Assembly: GCA_026419785.1 (NCBI GenBank)
Contig: JAODTK010002765.1
Span: forward strand, 409,501-473,500
Length of the DNA stretch: 64,000 nucleotides
Direction of reading: 5' to 3'
Source: Sclerodactyla briareus
Taxonomy: Eukaryota; Echinodermata; Holothuroidea; Dendrochirotida; Sclerodactylidae
In this document: piece after piece, positions 1 through 10,041 of the stretch
Layout: the number at the start of each line of letters is the position of its first letter
How positions within the stretch are numbered: the first letter of the stretch is position 1
Notes under the pieces: model-generated
Database searches by the model: none
What the model saw: the letters and a program-made list of their open reading frames with translations, nothing else
What the model was told of the DNA's origin: nothing
Position numbers and translations under genes: made by a program

Positions 1-230
1 CAGCAAGTCTACAAAGTTCCATGGACTCCCAGCTTGCAGCAGAAATTTCACAGTGTGAATGATTCCATGTGGGCACACAACAGAGCCCCAACCACCTAAT
101 GAGCCTTGTAACTTGGTGAAAACTTTCTCAAACGTATAGAATCATTGATTGATTATATCAGTGCATCCCATATTATCTTCATAATGCCAAAGTTTGACAT
201 GTTGGAGGTCTCTTTGCCACCTGCCTTACA
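1..230. repeat. Partial copy of the A module of the 0.81-kb repeat
   Basis: This stretch matches 5,905-6,040 and 6,735-6,960. All three share the words 'ctacaaag', 'tttcacag', 'tgattccatgtgg' (or close forms) and 'gagccttgtaac' in the same order. This copy and the one at 6.7 kb also share 'tttgacatgttggaggtctc' followed by 'ccacctgcc', where the 6.7-kb copy reads into an exon on the minus strand. The copy is cut by the window edge, so its true start is unknown. Confidence 0.75.
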
Positions 231-823
231 TAGTGTATGTAGCCTTAGTTAGCAATCTGTTAAAAATAACAGCTTCCAACAAATTTAAACTGAGGGGGAA
301 CAGGTCTAGATTTCAAGACAGGACTGGGAATCCAAGTCTGTAGAGGGTGGGACAATGTAACCGAAACTTTAAATAGCCTACTTGAATTGCAAACAGAGAA
401 ATATGACTCGAGAGAAGGCAAATGAACACAAAACAAGGATTGATATGGAACAATGAACCATTAATTTAAGTCTAAACTAGTCCTCTGACTCTAGTTTCTC
501 CATATTCACATTAAAGCAAAATACATGAATAACAAGATGGGGAATAATTCTTTAAAATATCAATTAAACTTACGGCGCCAATTTTACTCAGATGGAACTA
601 ATGTGCACACGCAGAACCTGGCACGGAACATGGACATCTGAAGTAGCTAATTAGGATGGGCTGAACGTCTTCTGGAAACGACTTGGTAGCGGGATGGACG
701 GCGGGGCGGCAGGATAGGAGACCACTTACGGGTGGAGTTGGTGGTAGGAAGGGCTTCAAAAGTGACGTGCCTCGTCCAGAAGGACATCAAAGTGGTGAGG
801 TAAAGATAAAGTAGTTTACTCAC

Positions 824-1129
824 AGTATGACAGGCTTCGCTGACGGCTCTGAATTTGTAGTTTCGATATCCACAAAAATAAACATAAAGCTGGAGCGTTC
901 CTGGATCCAGTGATGCAACTTCATACTCCAGTCTCACGACTACAAGCATATCTGATGAGTAAGGGAACTTTGATCTCACGATCACAAGTACCCAATGAAG
1001 AAAAACATTTCCTGATACAAGTTGCTCGAGTTGCTTCTTGGAAACAGCAAAAATGACAGAGTGCCTCTCTTTAGACTTAGCAGTTACTAGGTCTAACTTT
1101 GTCTTGCTTCCAAGTGATATAGCAATACG
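824..1129 (-). CDS. Internal exon of an unidentified gene, 102 codons, phase 0 at both ends
   Basis: Reading on the minus strand, an acceptor (…caatctag) precedes 1,129 and a strong donor (gtgagtaa) follows 824. The 306 bases between are exactly 102 codons without a stop, opening RIAISLGSKTKLDL and closing YKFRAVSEACHT. The peptide alternates hydrophobic stretches (VFLHWVLVIV; MLVVVRLEYEV; LQLYVYFCGY) with charged turns, which suggests a beta-rich or partly membrane-associated fold. I do not recognise the family. No flanking exon could be joined with confidence; the next stretch upstream on this strand is retrotransposon debris. The splice sites, the symmetric phase and the full-length open frame make chance unlikely. 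Confidence 0.6.
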
Positions 1130-2400
1130 CTAGATTGTATGCTCTGAACGGGGTGGTTGGTTTGAGAGTGAATTCCGATACAAATACATCCATTATAAGG
1201 GACTAGTACATGTAATACCCACAACAGGCCATCATACAGTAATTCCAATAGGGATGGTCAAAAGTTTTCCTAACTCAAGAACTTTCCTGATTGGCTAATA
1301 AAAATGATAAGTCACACCCCTCTCCATGGATTGGTCAATTGTCAAGTGCAGGATGCTGAACAATCGTTATTGCACCATAGGGCTGAAATCATCATTGTCC
1401 TTGTCTAGGTGCAGCTGTTTTTTGGAATTATCAACATATTGACTGCACGACCTTCCTGACTTCCTTTCAGACAAAATACATTCAATAAAAATATAGCATC
1501 CTCCAATCACAGAAATATGATCAAAGAAGTATTTTAGGTATAATTAAATAAAAGAGGAACTGTTAACTGGTCGTGGAATATGCAACCAGACACATCCGGT
1601 AACAAGTGGGCTAGGGCCATCGACCTCAGCAAGAGAGAAAAAACGAACTGACAAGGTCTCAACTCTTCCCTATGCTGGGACTGGACAAGGGTGATCATGA
1701 TCCAGCTAACTAATTAGTTGGTTAATTAATTAATATTGGACATACAACAGTATACATTTAGCCATCGGGCTACATCGTTCTCCTCTCAAAATAAACACTG
1801 TCCCAGTGTTACACCACAGTAACCATAACACCTCCATGGTTCACTACTAAAAATTAATAACATAGTGACATGTAACATGAAAGTAAATGTTCATTCGCGA
1901 ACATTCTGAAACCGACAGTACCAGTATCAACGTAATGAAACACTTGAACACATTTAAACATGCTTTTAAACATGTCCCGGATGACACATCTGTTCACTAC
2001 TCCTCAACCTAATCATTCTGTACCTACAGCAATATCACAATAGTCCATAAAATATTCTAGGACCCAGAACACATCAAGCATACTATTGAATAATAGTTAA
2101 AATGCTCTCTAAATTCTCGTTTGACAGTTTCCCAATTACACTGTCTGACGTGATATTTTGAAGAATATCTAATTTCTTCTCCCAATCAGTTTTAACACCT
2201 CCATCCAACCTAATTACATTGGCCTGTTTATATAAACAGGACTAATGTTTCTCTATTCCTCTGCAACCTTGCTGACCTCCTAACCCAATTGGTCTGCCGG
2301 GCCGCATCCTCCTCCTCCACATTTCCACTTGCTCCTCCCTCTGTACTGGAGGTGGGGTAGGCGGTGGAAGATCTAGGGCGGTACACGAATCAGGATTAGT
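1130..2400. other. AT-rich stretch without a recognised gene
   Basis: Stop codons are dense on both strands. I see no transposase or polymerase motif here. Any flanking exon of the gene at 824-1129 would be expected in this direction on the minus strand, but I found none. Confidence 0.5.
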
Positions 2401-5035
2401 TCTTCTCTAATTCTGTCACTGCTCCACCTCTCCAGCAAATACTCCCTATATCCCTGGCCTGTAGTGAATTGTGAAATTGAATGCTCCTAATGCTGCCAAC
2501 CATCTGTGCCGGTAGCATCAAGTTTTTTGCAGTGTTACCACATATGTGAGGGGATTGTACTCCTGGGTCATGACCTCAAATTCCCTTCCGTACGAGTAAT
2601 CTTGAATTTCTCTGTGAATTGCCCACTTTAAAGCAAGAAATTCCAATATGAGTCAGGGTAATTGCGTTTCTCCTCTCTGAAGTCCTCTACTGGCAAACGC
2701 AATTACCTGGTCCTTTCCCTCTTGCTTTTCATATAGGACTGCACCTGAGCCATCTGTACTAGCATCTGATGTACCTTAAAGGGGAGGCTGTAGTCATGTA
2801 TGCAGAATGGGTGGGCTAGAATACCCTTTGACCAGGCCTCAAATGACACTGACTCAGGGGGTCCACTCCCATTTAATCCAGTGACTTGTTCCTTTACTCT
2901 GTCAACTCATGAAGGGTTTAGCAATTTTGGAATAGCCTATATATAGTATCTATAGTAGCCCTCTGTAGTACCTGAAATCCTAGAAATGTCCTAAGTTCCT
3001 TCACATTACATGGGTGGGCCAAGTTTTAATGACTGCAATCTTATCAGGGTCAGTTTCAATTCCCTCTTCAACACAACATGACCTAGAAATTTTGACTCGT
3101 TTTGCTCAAAAGTCACACTGGCCGGCTTCCAGACATTTGAGACCAAACTCCCTCAACCTTTTCAAAATCATCTCTAGCCCTCGCACGTGTTCCTCAAAGT
3201 TGAAGAGAATGTATATATCGTCTGAAATAAATCCAGCTTTTTCATGACCATATCCCTAACAGTTTCCCATCAGTCTCTGGAACGGTTCCTGGGCAATCGT
3301 CAATCCCAAGGCCATCTGTTTCAGTCATAAAATCCTAAGGAGGTGGTGAATGCAGTCTTTGCCCTATCCTCCTCGTTTATGGAATCTGCCAGTAGCCATA
3401 CTCAATAAGTGTGATGTCTTAATTCTTTGCCTGAGGAGGGGGGGGGGGGGGGGGTTCGGGGTTAGGTAAGAAGGGCAGTTCATATGTGACTAGGTTGTAA
3501 TGTGTAAATCACTTTGGCATACCGTCAACCGGCCAAACTGATGTACCTCCGATATGGTGAAGATGTGGTCAGATATCAGAGCCAGGTTGTCAACCTTCTT
3601 CAGAGGAGATATTCCTGGCTGATTGGGATAAAACTCCTCCCAGCAGTTCTTTCTTTCTCTTCAAGTGCCGCTACTCTTGTGTCTGCCCTCTGCTGGTGGT
3701 ACTTCGCTTGTCCTTTTGCAGAATTTCTTCTTCGATCCTGCTTTACGCTGGCATGCTGACTCTGCTTCTGTAGATCTCGGGAGGAAAACCGTTGCCCCGG
3801 TCAGGGCATCCCAGACTCTTCGATCCTAAAGGTAGGGCATAACTATGCTTTTTATCGTTTTATTGTTTAGTTTCTGCATATCCTACAGATTCTTAGTTTA
3901 CGCATACCTGGCTTCTTATAACTATCACTATTGGTGATGCATAGGGACTCCTGGGATTCCCTAATACCTCCCACGAGCTAGCATATCCTTGAGACATTGT
4001 TTTACCTCATAATATTGACAGGAGGTCTTCATATCTCTCCTTGAATGGGGTGTCATCTCTGAGTGGAATTTCATATTCCACTGCAGAGGTAAGTCCTAAG
4101 TCATTGTCAGCACATGCCTCTATATTATTCCTGAGGACCTCCTTTAATTTTCCTGGTTGCCGAGCAACTTCCAAATTTAGCTCATTGATAACTTTGTTGG
4201 TCTTGTGTCACTTTGTTAGCTTCATCATTTGGATTTTGACTACATTAGTCAGGTTTGAACTGCATGTTTGGCTATCAGTTTCTGTTACTAGTGTGCATCA
4301 ATATATCTGCAACAACTTCTTTGGGCTTTGACTGTTGGGTTGGTTTGATCCATTAAAGAGGCTTATTGGCAGATCCGATTGATTTTGGACCATTCATGCT
4401 GTGAAACAGGGTTACGCAGAGCCTTCTGGCAGAGTTGGTTGTGTTGGGTATTCATACACACTTGAAAGGTATGCCCCGTTGACTCATTTGGGTTTCGCCC
4501 CCTTAGCACCACAGTTTGGTTGGGGTAAACCACGAGTGGTGGCTTTAAACAATTTCTGACGGGACCCAATCTCCCTCCACGTCTGTTCACTTTCTTCTTT
4601 CTCCTCTCACTTAGAATGTATGCCAAATACCAGGGGGTCCGAAATTGTTGCCATTACAGGTACTGTGCCCATGTATTCCCCTGCATTCTCTTTGACATGC
4701 CCAGCAGCCTTGTTGCTATTGTTGGGGTATCTCCTGAATTTAATGTTGTATCATTGAACAAGCAATGCCCACCCGGACCGCACCCTTTGGTGGCATTTTA
4801 CCCCCCCCATTGTGGGAAAGCTGATATCTAGATCACATATCCCAGACAGGGACGTCTTATCTCCAGCACCTACTACTTTAAATTTCTCCTCTAATGAGTG
4901 AACTGGTACTTCTGGAAAACAGTTGTCCCTGAACCACTTGGCACAGTGGTAACCTTTGACCCTATCCACCAATGCTATGCCACTTTTACATTCACAAAAC
5001 AGGACCAACCTTTTTTCTTTCCTGCACCAGCTCAA
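2400..5035 (-). mobile_element. Degenerate Ty3/gypsy retrotransposon pol (protease, reverse transcriptase, RNase H)
   Basis: On the minus strand the pol domains occur in the right order with many frame breaks. A retropepsin-like segment lies at about 5,035-4,751 (EEKFKVVGAGDKT, then LDISFPTMGGVK); the usual catalytic Asp-Thr-Gly is not readable, VDRV standing in its place. A linker with YPNQTVVLRGR follows at about 4,600-4,450. The reverse transcriptase starts at about 4,090 (DDTPFKERYEDL; RESRSPYASPIVIV) and resumes at about 3,410-3,010 (YWQIPINEEDRAKTAFTT; EEHVRGLEMILKRLREFGLK), with SDD where the family has a two-aspartate motif. RNase H is at about 2,780-2,430 (STDGSGAVLYEKQEGK; VIAFASRGL; IHYRPG). 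No gag, integrase or paired LTRs were recognised. It is not functional. Confidence 0.85.
3412..3785. repeat. Foreign segment splitting the reverse transcriptase (modules P and C of the 0.81-kb repeat)
   Basis: The reverse transcriptase reading is lost at about 3,785 and resumes at about 3,410. The segment between starts with 'tgtgatgtc', runs through 17 consecutive G residues (3,438-3,454) and continues into 'gcataccgtcaaccggcc', which recurs at about 5,542 and 6,350. Compared with the copy at 5,038-5,800 it lacks the roughly 360-base B module: the sequence jumps directly from 'aaatcactttg' to 'gcatacc'. Confidence 0.7.
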
Positions 5036-5037
5036 TA

Positions 5038-6960
5038 GTGTGATGTCCTTTGTTTCTTGCCTGAGGGGGGGGGGGGGGGGGTTAGGGGGTTATGTAGAAG
5101 GGGACGTCATCAATGTGACTAGGATGAGTGTAAAATCACTTTGTCAAGCAAAGGAGTGACTGAAAAGTAGGTATGGTAAGGAATCCTATGCAGTGATGCA
5201 TTCTCCTTATTCAGCTGATCACAAGGTTAATTATTAGTGGGAATCCTCACATATCAATCGTAATCTTCTTGGCATGCTCCGCGAAGGTTATCTCTATAGA
5301 AAGACCGATCTCCTCTAATGATCCGCCGTCGGTCGTATCAAGAAACGGACCACCTGGCAGCTCTCTACTGGTAGGTACCCTCATTTCACAAGGACCTTCT
5401 CCAGGATTGCCCCGGATTCTGATTCGCAGTAAGGTTTCAACTGGCAAGCAATCTGATGCAATTATACCTCATCATGGGAATTGAATCGCTGCATCAAACT
5501 GCTTCTTGGAGGAACTAGGGGCGGATCCAACAATTGTTGTGCGGCATACCGTCAACCGGCCAAACTGATGTACCTCCGATATGGTGAAGATGTGGTCAGA
5601 TATACAGAGCCAGGTTTGTCCACCTTCTTCAAGGAGATATTATGGCTGATGATCAAACTCCTCCAAGGAGGTTCTTCTCTTCAAGTACTCTTGGCGTCTG
5701 CTCTCTGCGGGGGGGGGGTAATGCGATTGTTAGGCCAGAATTTCTTTCTTCTGATCCGCTTTACGATGGCATGTGATCTGATTCTTTGTGAACGGTTGAT
5801 GAAACAGGTGGTTGACTATCAGTAGGAGGTTGCCAAAGATACAATATCAAAATTGTGTGAGCGGCAACATGTGAGGCAGATCAGTAATAGCAGTTTTGGA
5901 AGTGTTTCATGACACGCCAGCAAGGCTACAAAGTCATGTGGGACTCTCAGTTGGCAGCCAGAAATTTCACCGCGTGACTGATTCCATGTGGACACACACA
6001 GAGCCTTCGGCCACCTGACGAGCCTTGTAACTTACTAACTAGTGGGAAATACTACAATTTCAATTGTAAACTTCTTGGCTGGGCTTACGTTGGAAGGTAT
6101 CTATAGAAAGGACCGATTCCTTAATGATCCCCATGCTAGTCGTTATCAAGAAATGGACAACTGGCAGCACTCTTTACAGTGTAGGTACATCAGGTGCAAA
6201 GAACTTAAAGATTGCCTGGATTTCTTGATTTGCACGAGGGTTCAACTTCAGCAATCTGAATGCATCTCAATCCCATTCAAGGGAATGAAAATCCGCTTGT
6301 CAGGACCGCTTCTTCGAGGAGCTATGGCGGATCCTCGCATTGTTGTGCGGCATACCGTCAACCGGCCAAACTGATGTACCTCCGATATGGTGAAGATGTG
6401 GTCAGATCTCCGAGCCAGGCCGTCAACCTTCTTCAGAGGAGATATTACTGGCTGATTGATCACACTCCTCCAAGGAGTTCTTTCTCCTTAAGTGCCCTAC
6501 TCTGAGTCTTGCCTCTGTGGTTCCAGGATACTGACGCTTGTCTTTTTGGCCAGAATTATTTCTTTGATCCTGCTTCATGCTGGCATGCTGACTCTGCTTC
6601 TTTTGTGAACGTGTTGTGAAACAGGGGTTGCTAATTCAGAGTTGAGGTGTAAATATACAATACCAAAAAACTGCCGTGAGCGCAACCTGTGAGGCATATC
6701 AATAATAGCAATGTTTGGGAGGTGTTTCCTTGACTGACAGTCTACAAAGTCTGTGGACTCTCGATCCCGCGGAAATTCCACAGTGTGAACGATTCAAGGT
6801 GGACAAAAACCGTAGCCCCTAACCACTGACGAGCATTCAAAACCGGTGACAACTTCCTCAAACTTAGAATCATTGATTATCAGTGATTCGTCTGCTCTAA
6901 TAATGTCCAGTTTTGACATGTTGGAGGTCTCTTTGATTCCAGCATCTCTTCCCACCTGCC
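5038..6960. repeat. Tandem repeat, unit about 0.81 kb, modules P-B-C-D-A
   Basis: Landmarks recur about 808-810 bases apart: 'gcataccgtcaaccggcc' at about 5,542 and 6,350, and 'aacaggtggttg / aacaggggttg' at about 5,803 and 6,612. The A module ('ctacaaag…tgattccatgtgg') recurs at about 5,915 and 6,735. The P module, with a 17-G run, is at 5,038-5,155 and again at 3,412. The copies differ by many substitutions and small indels, so the duplication is not recent. The B module carries the exon at 5,251-5,452. Confidence 0.8.
5251..5452 (-). CDS. Candidate exon in module B, unidentified, 66 codons
   Basis: Minus strand, between a weak acceptor (…ttgcatcag) and a plausible donor (gtgagg). The 202 bases give 2 + 66 codons + 2 with no stop, beginning CLPVETLLRIRIRGNPGEG and ending TFAEHAKKITID. 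Glycine, proline and charged residues are spread as in a folded domain. The homologous stretch in the next tandem unit (about 6,060-6,330) has lost the open frame. I do not recognise the family. It could belong with the exon at 824-1129 or that at 6,956-7,298, both on this strand, but no join is proven. Confidence 0.4.
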
Positions 6961-7298
6961 TTGACGTGGTGCATATTGCTACCATGCAGTATTTTGACAT
7001 ACGCTTCTTGTGTTAAAACCTGGGTTCTCAGTTGGAGTGCGTTGATGTCTTGTTCCTGTCCTACAGTAATGTGGGGGCGACTAGGAACTATCTTTTCGAT
7101 AAGATATGGGTTACGCCATCGTATTGAGTAAGCTGTTGACCAAATGTATCGTTCAACATCAATCAAAAATTGCCTACAACTAACACTGTAAATTCTCTTC
7201 CCGATTTCGCTGTAGTCCATGCTTGTTGTCACATCGAAAGCACCCTTTTTATTTAAGTTCCGAATAACAATTTCTGGATGATGCCTACCGAGGGGCAC
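6956..7298 (-). CDS. Candidate exon, unidentified, about 110 codons
   Basis: An open minus-strand stretch begins near 7,298 and reads through KKGAFDVTTSMDYSEIGKR, SCRQFLIDVERYIWSTAY and INALQLRTQVLTQEAYVKIL to a donor-like site (aaggcag/gtggga) at 6,956. The composition is that of a soluble globular protein. The exon start is uncertain: a possible acceptor (ctcggtag) lies about eight bases inside the open frame. The donor end lies in the module that is repeated at 1-230, where a short remnant of the same exon end can be seen. No family recognised. Confidence 0.4.
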
Positions 7299-7299
7299 G

Positions 7300-8010
7300 G
7301 AGGGGGCCAGGTCCCCCCCGGGCCCGTTCTGTCGGGGCGTACCTGACAGGGCATGGCCTGAGAGCGCACGAAAGAGAGAGAGGGGGAAGCCGTCTGAACT
7401 ACCTGCTCGTCATCGCATATCGAGTGTCTTCCAAAAAAGGTTGTCGGAAGCGTGAACCTCCAGGGTATCCCTTCCGTCGGGGGATTTCCCTGGTAAGGAG
7501 GTCACTCAGTGGTTGGACGACTGCGCAAAAGGTCCATCAGAGCTCGCATAGACGCCATTTCTGCTTGGAGCCGAGCCCGGAGCGGCAACGCGGCTCGATA
7601 GTTAAAGCCGGTCCCTGGAGCTGGCGTCTCTAGGATCCTGTAGTGGCTGCGTGACCGGCTACGGTTTCTGCTTGTCGCTGTGGGCGGAGCGCGACCTGCT
7701 GTCGTGAGGATGAGAGTGCGTCGCTGCACCAATAGGAACCGACTGTCACCGCGACTGCGGGAAGTAGACTGGTGCGAGGAACGCGAGCGGCGGCGCACCC
7801 ATCCGTGTCACGGAACGGGGGGGGGATGGGATGATCGAGACGTCCCATCGCAGAGCGGGGGGTATACGTTCACAGTCTCCCCCGGACAATGCGGATTGCT
7901 TCGATCCACCCCTGCCGTGTCCGCGTCTGCGGTAACGGTCGTAGGGGGTTGCTTAGTCCGGGGGGGCGCCGATGGGACACTCAGTGGGCATTGAACGGAA
8001 GCCCCTGTTT
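7300..8010. other. GC-rich island with an Arg/Ser-rich open frame on the minus strand
   Basis: Base composition changes sharply to GC-rich, with many CG dinucleotides, between AT-rich flanks. On the minus strand 7,798-7,502 is open for 98 codons and rich in Arg and Ser (SRNRSRSRSHYR), ending MRALMDLLRSRPTTE; the reading continues upstream, broken by a stop, as TVTADADTAGVDRSNPHCPG. This could be a transposon ORF1 or gag-like basic protein, or a CpG-rich promoter region. Neither is shown. Confidence 0.35.
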
Positions 8011-8194
8011 CACGGCGTTAGGCGTTGGACTATGCCATAGGGCATGAAGGTTGCCACCCTGTTGGGCATAAGTATGTTTCGCTAGAAGGGCTAGTAGAAG
8101 GTAGGCACGCTTCTTCGTAAAATAGCCCCGCTAAATCTAAGAGGATTATTGAACGTGTATCCTCTTGGATACATATTGTTTTTTTTAGGCAGTG

Positions 8195-8320
8195 ATTTAT
8201 TGTTTTACTGGACTTGTATGTTCAATTCCCTTTGAGAGTAATCTATGCTACAGCTATTGTCTGTGGCCAGACTGGTATGTTCACAATTCTCATGTGAGAG
8301 AATCTGTGCTACAGCCTAAA
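8195..8320 (+). repeat. Short direct duplication
   Basis: Two diverged copies of about 65 bases follow each other, each running from 'ggac/agac-t-gtatgttca' to 'gagagtaat/aat-ctgtgctacag'. No coding frame is conserved between them. Confidence 0.5.
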
Positions 8321-9033
8321 GTGATTTTACACTCCAGATTCTTCTCAAACCTGATAAGACGCTATAAGGAGATCCAGGAAACTATTCATCGAAATTTGTG
8401 AAATCCCATGAATGTATTTCTTGATTGTTGAATGCGATATCACAACTGAGACTGAAACTTAAACAGTATGTTTCATGCCTTCTATTAAAAGCTCTGCTTT
8501 GTCATGAATCTGTACCTATTCCGTAATTCCGAACAATCGGGAGTCACTAATGGACCCCCCCAGAAAGACATGATGGAAGTGAAGAAACTGAAAGTGTTAA
8601 TTGGATTATTCTTTTTATGCTATTGCCAAGGAGGACGGCATGTCATTGTGCAATAGTTCCCCTCAGGTGCAATGATTGTGAAGGCCAGCCCGTAAAGACA
8701 TCTTCACAGGATTGCAAGCTTTGGTATGGGAGCTGGAGTCGACGTTTGCTCCATCTCCAACGTCTCTGCGACACTATAAACGTCTTACCTATACCTTCTG
8801 ACCAAGGACATGCTGCCTGAAGCTGAGTTGTGCCTTGAGCACACACACTTTCTCTTTGAGCGTGGAGTAGCTCTTCAGATGTTCTTCAATCTCATCCTCC
8901 TTATGCCACAGACCATTGATTAATATGTCGGGTGTTTACCTTTCAAGCTCCTTGCTTCTTGCCAGCCCTACGTTTGGTTTCTGCCTGCTTGTGCTTGATT
9001 AGCCTTTTATTTTCTCCATTTCTCCCCTATTTT

Positions 9034-9187
9034 CTACCGGGGGCTCATGGATCCCACATCAGCTCTGTCAGCAAGTTCATCTAGCACTGCATTGAGCTCA
9101 TGAGCTGCTCCTCGTTTTCCAGACGCTGCAAGATAATTGCCTCGAGTACATAACGCCACCAATTCAGCTTCAACTTGTGTGTGACCG
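9034..9187 (-). CDS. Candidate exon, duplicated nearby, unidentified
   Basis: On the minus strand, an acceptor-like site (aatcagattag) precedes an open stretch reading GHTQVEAELVALCTRGNYLA and then GAAHELNAVLDELADRAD before a stop near 9,034. A second, damaged copy of the HELNAVLDELAD part lies at about 9,340-9,410, where 'gacgaag' is followed by a strong donor (gtgagtgg). The corresponding position here is 'gat/gtggga', so the exon may end at about 9,055 rather than at the stop. Presumably transposon-derived; family not recognised. Confidence 0.4.
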
Positions 9188-9339
9188 CTAATCTGATTCC
9201 TTCTCAGCTTCTTCGAAAAAAAGGTTTCCTTTCAGTGCACCTGACAATAGCGATGAACACAGCCAACTGCTTACCTTGTCCAAGTTTGACTAGTCTGAAA
9301 GTTGCTCATCACGCTTACTGCTCTGTGGCTTTGTGGATC

Positions 9340-9415
9340 CCACTCACCTTCGTCAGCAAGTTCATCTAACTCTGCATTGAACTAATGAGCTGCCTCCATT
9401 GTTTTTTCCTGACTT
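9340..9415 (-). pseudogene. Damaged second copy of the 9.1-kb exon
   Basis: It shares 'gcagctcat-ag-tcaatgcag' and 'tagatgaacttgctgac' with 9,055-9,110, but its frame is broken by a stop. It keeps a good splice donor, gtgagtgg. Confidence 0.45.
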
Positions 9416-9614
9416 CTTCAGGATATTTATGTCGTCACTCCCCAGAAAGGACACGAAGACAGATATGTGGAATGTCACAATGCTTTAATCAGCCGACTAT
9501 GGGAAGAAATATCACAATCTGCAGCCACACAAAGCCAGGCCCCCCTCCTGGTCCGAAAGCCATGAACGCCTCAACACACAAATTCCCCAAACAACACCAC
9601 CACTGTGGTCCCAA

Positions 9615-9745
9615 TAACCATGATACCGCATGGCCCCTTGACATGAACCACATGGCCCCCACGCCATACCACATGGCTCCTGCCATGATACCGCTTGGCC
9701 CCACGCCATGATAATGCATGGCCCCCACACCATGATTACTGCAGG
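9615..9745 (+). repeat. Minisatellite, unit about 24 bp
   Basis: Degenerate copies of 'ccatgataccgcatggcccc' follow one another, alternating 'atgataccgcttggcc', 'atgataatgcatggcc' and 'atgaaccacatggcc'. Both strands are open through it because of the Met/Ala/Gly-rich repeat, which I do not take as coding. Confidence 0.7.
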
Positions 9746-9858
9746 GCCACTGGAAACAAAATTCCTGTGGCCCCCAGTTAAAAATGTTAACCCCAGCCCC
9801 CTGGGATTACCAAGGCAGGCTTTAAAAGCAGCAGGCAGTTAAAAATGAACTTACCATG

Positions 9859-10041
9859 AAAAGCGGCCTCATAATTAGCTCCCGAAGCGGCGCCCGGACA
9901 GACCTCTAAGGCGCTTTCCTCCACCCTGGCCGCGCCCATTGGAGAATGATGGAAGGTTCGCAAGTGACGCTCCAGGTTGGTGACGAACATTCCACAATTG
10001 GGGCAGTATTTCTTCATCCGTATGACAGAAATTGTGTTCAT
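9859..10041 (-). CDS. First coding exon of a C2H2 zinc-finger protein, probably transposon-type
   Basis: Minus strand, starting at an ATG (10,041) and reaching a strong donor (catg/gtaagttc) at 9,859. The protein begins MNTISVIRMKK and carries one zinc finger, YCPNCGMFVTNLERHLRTFHH split as C-x2-C and H-x4-H with leucines and phenylalanine at the core positions, about residues 12-32. It then continues through an alanine-rich linker (EVCPGAASGANYEAAFHG). A single N-terminal finger of the form KYCP.C.....L.RHL...H is common in transposon-encoded proteins of marine invertebrates (established pattern, recalled). No following exon was found downstream. Confidence 0.6.

Noticed and set aside
9489-9733. 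Gly/Met/Trp-rich proteins on the minus strand
   Set aside because: Both frames are by-products of the 24-bp minisatellite.
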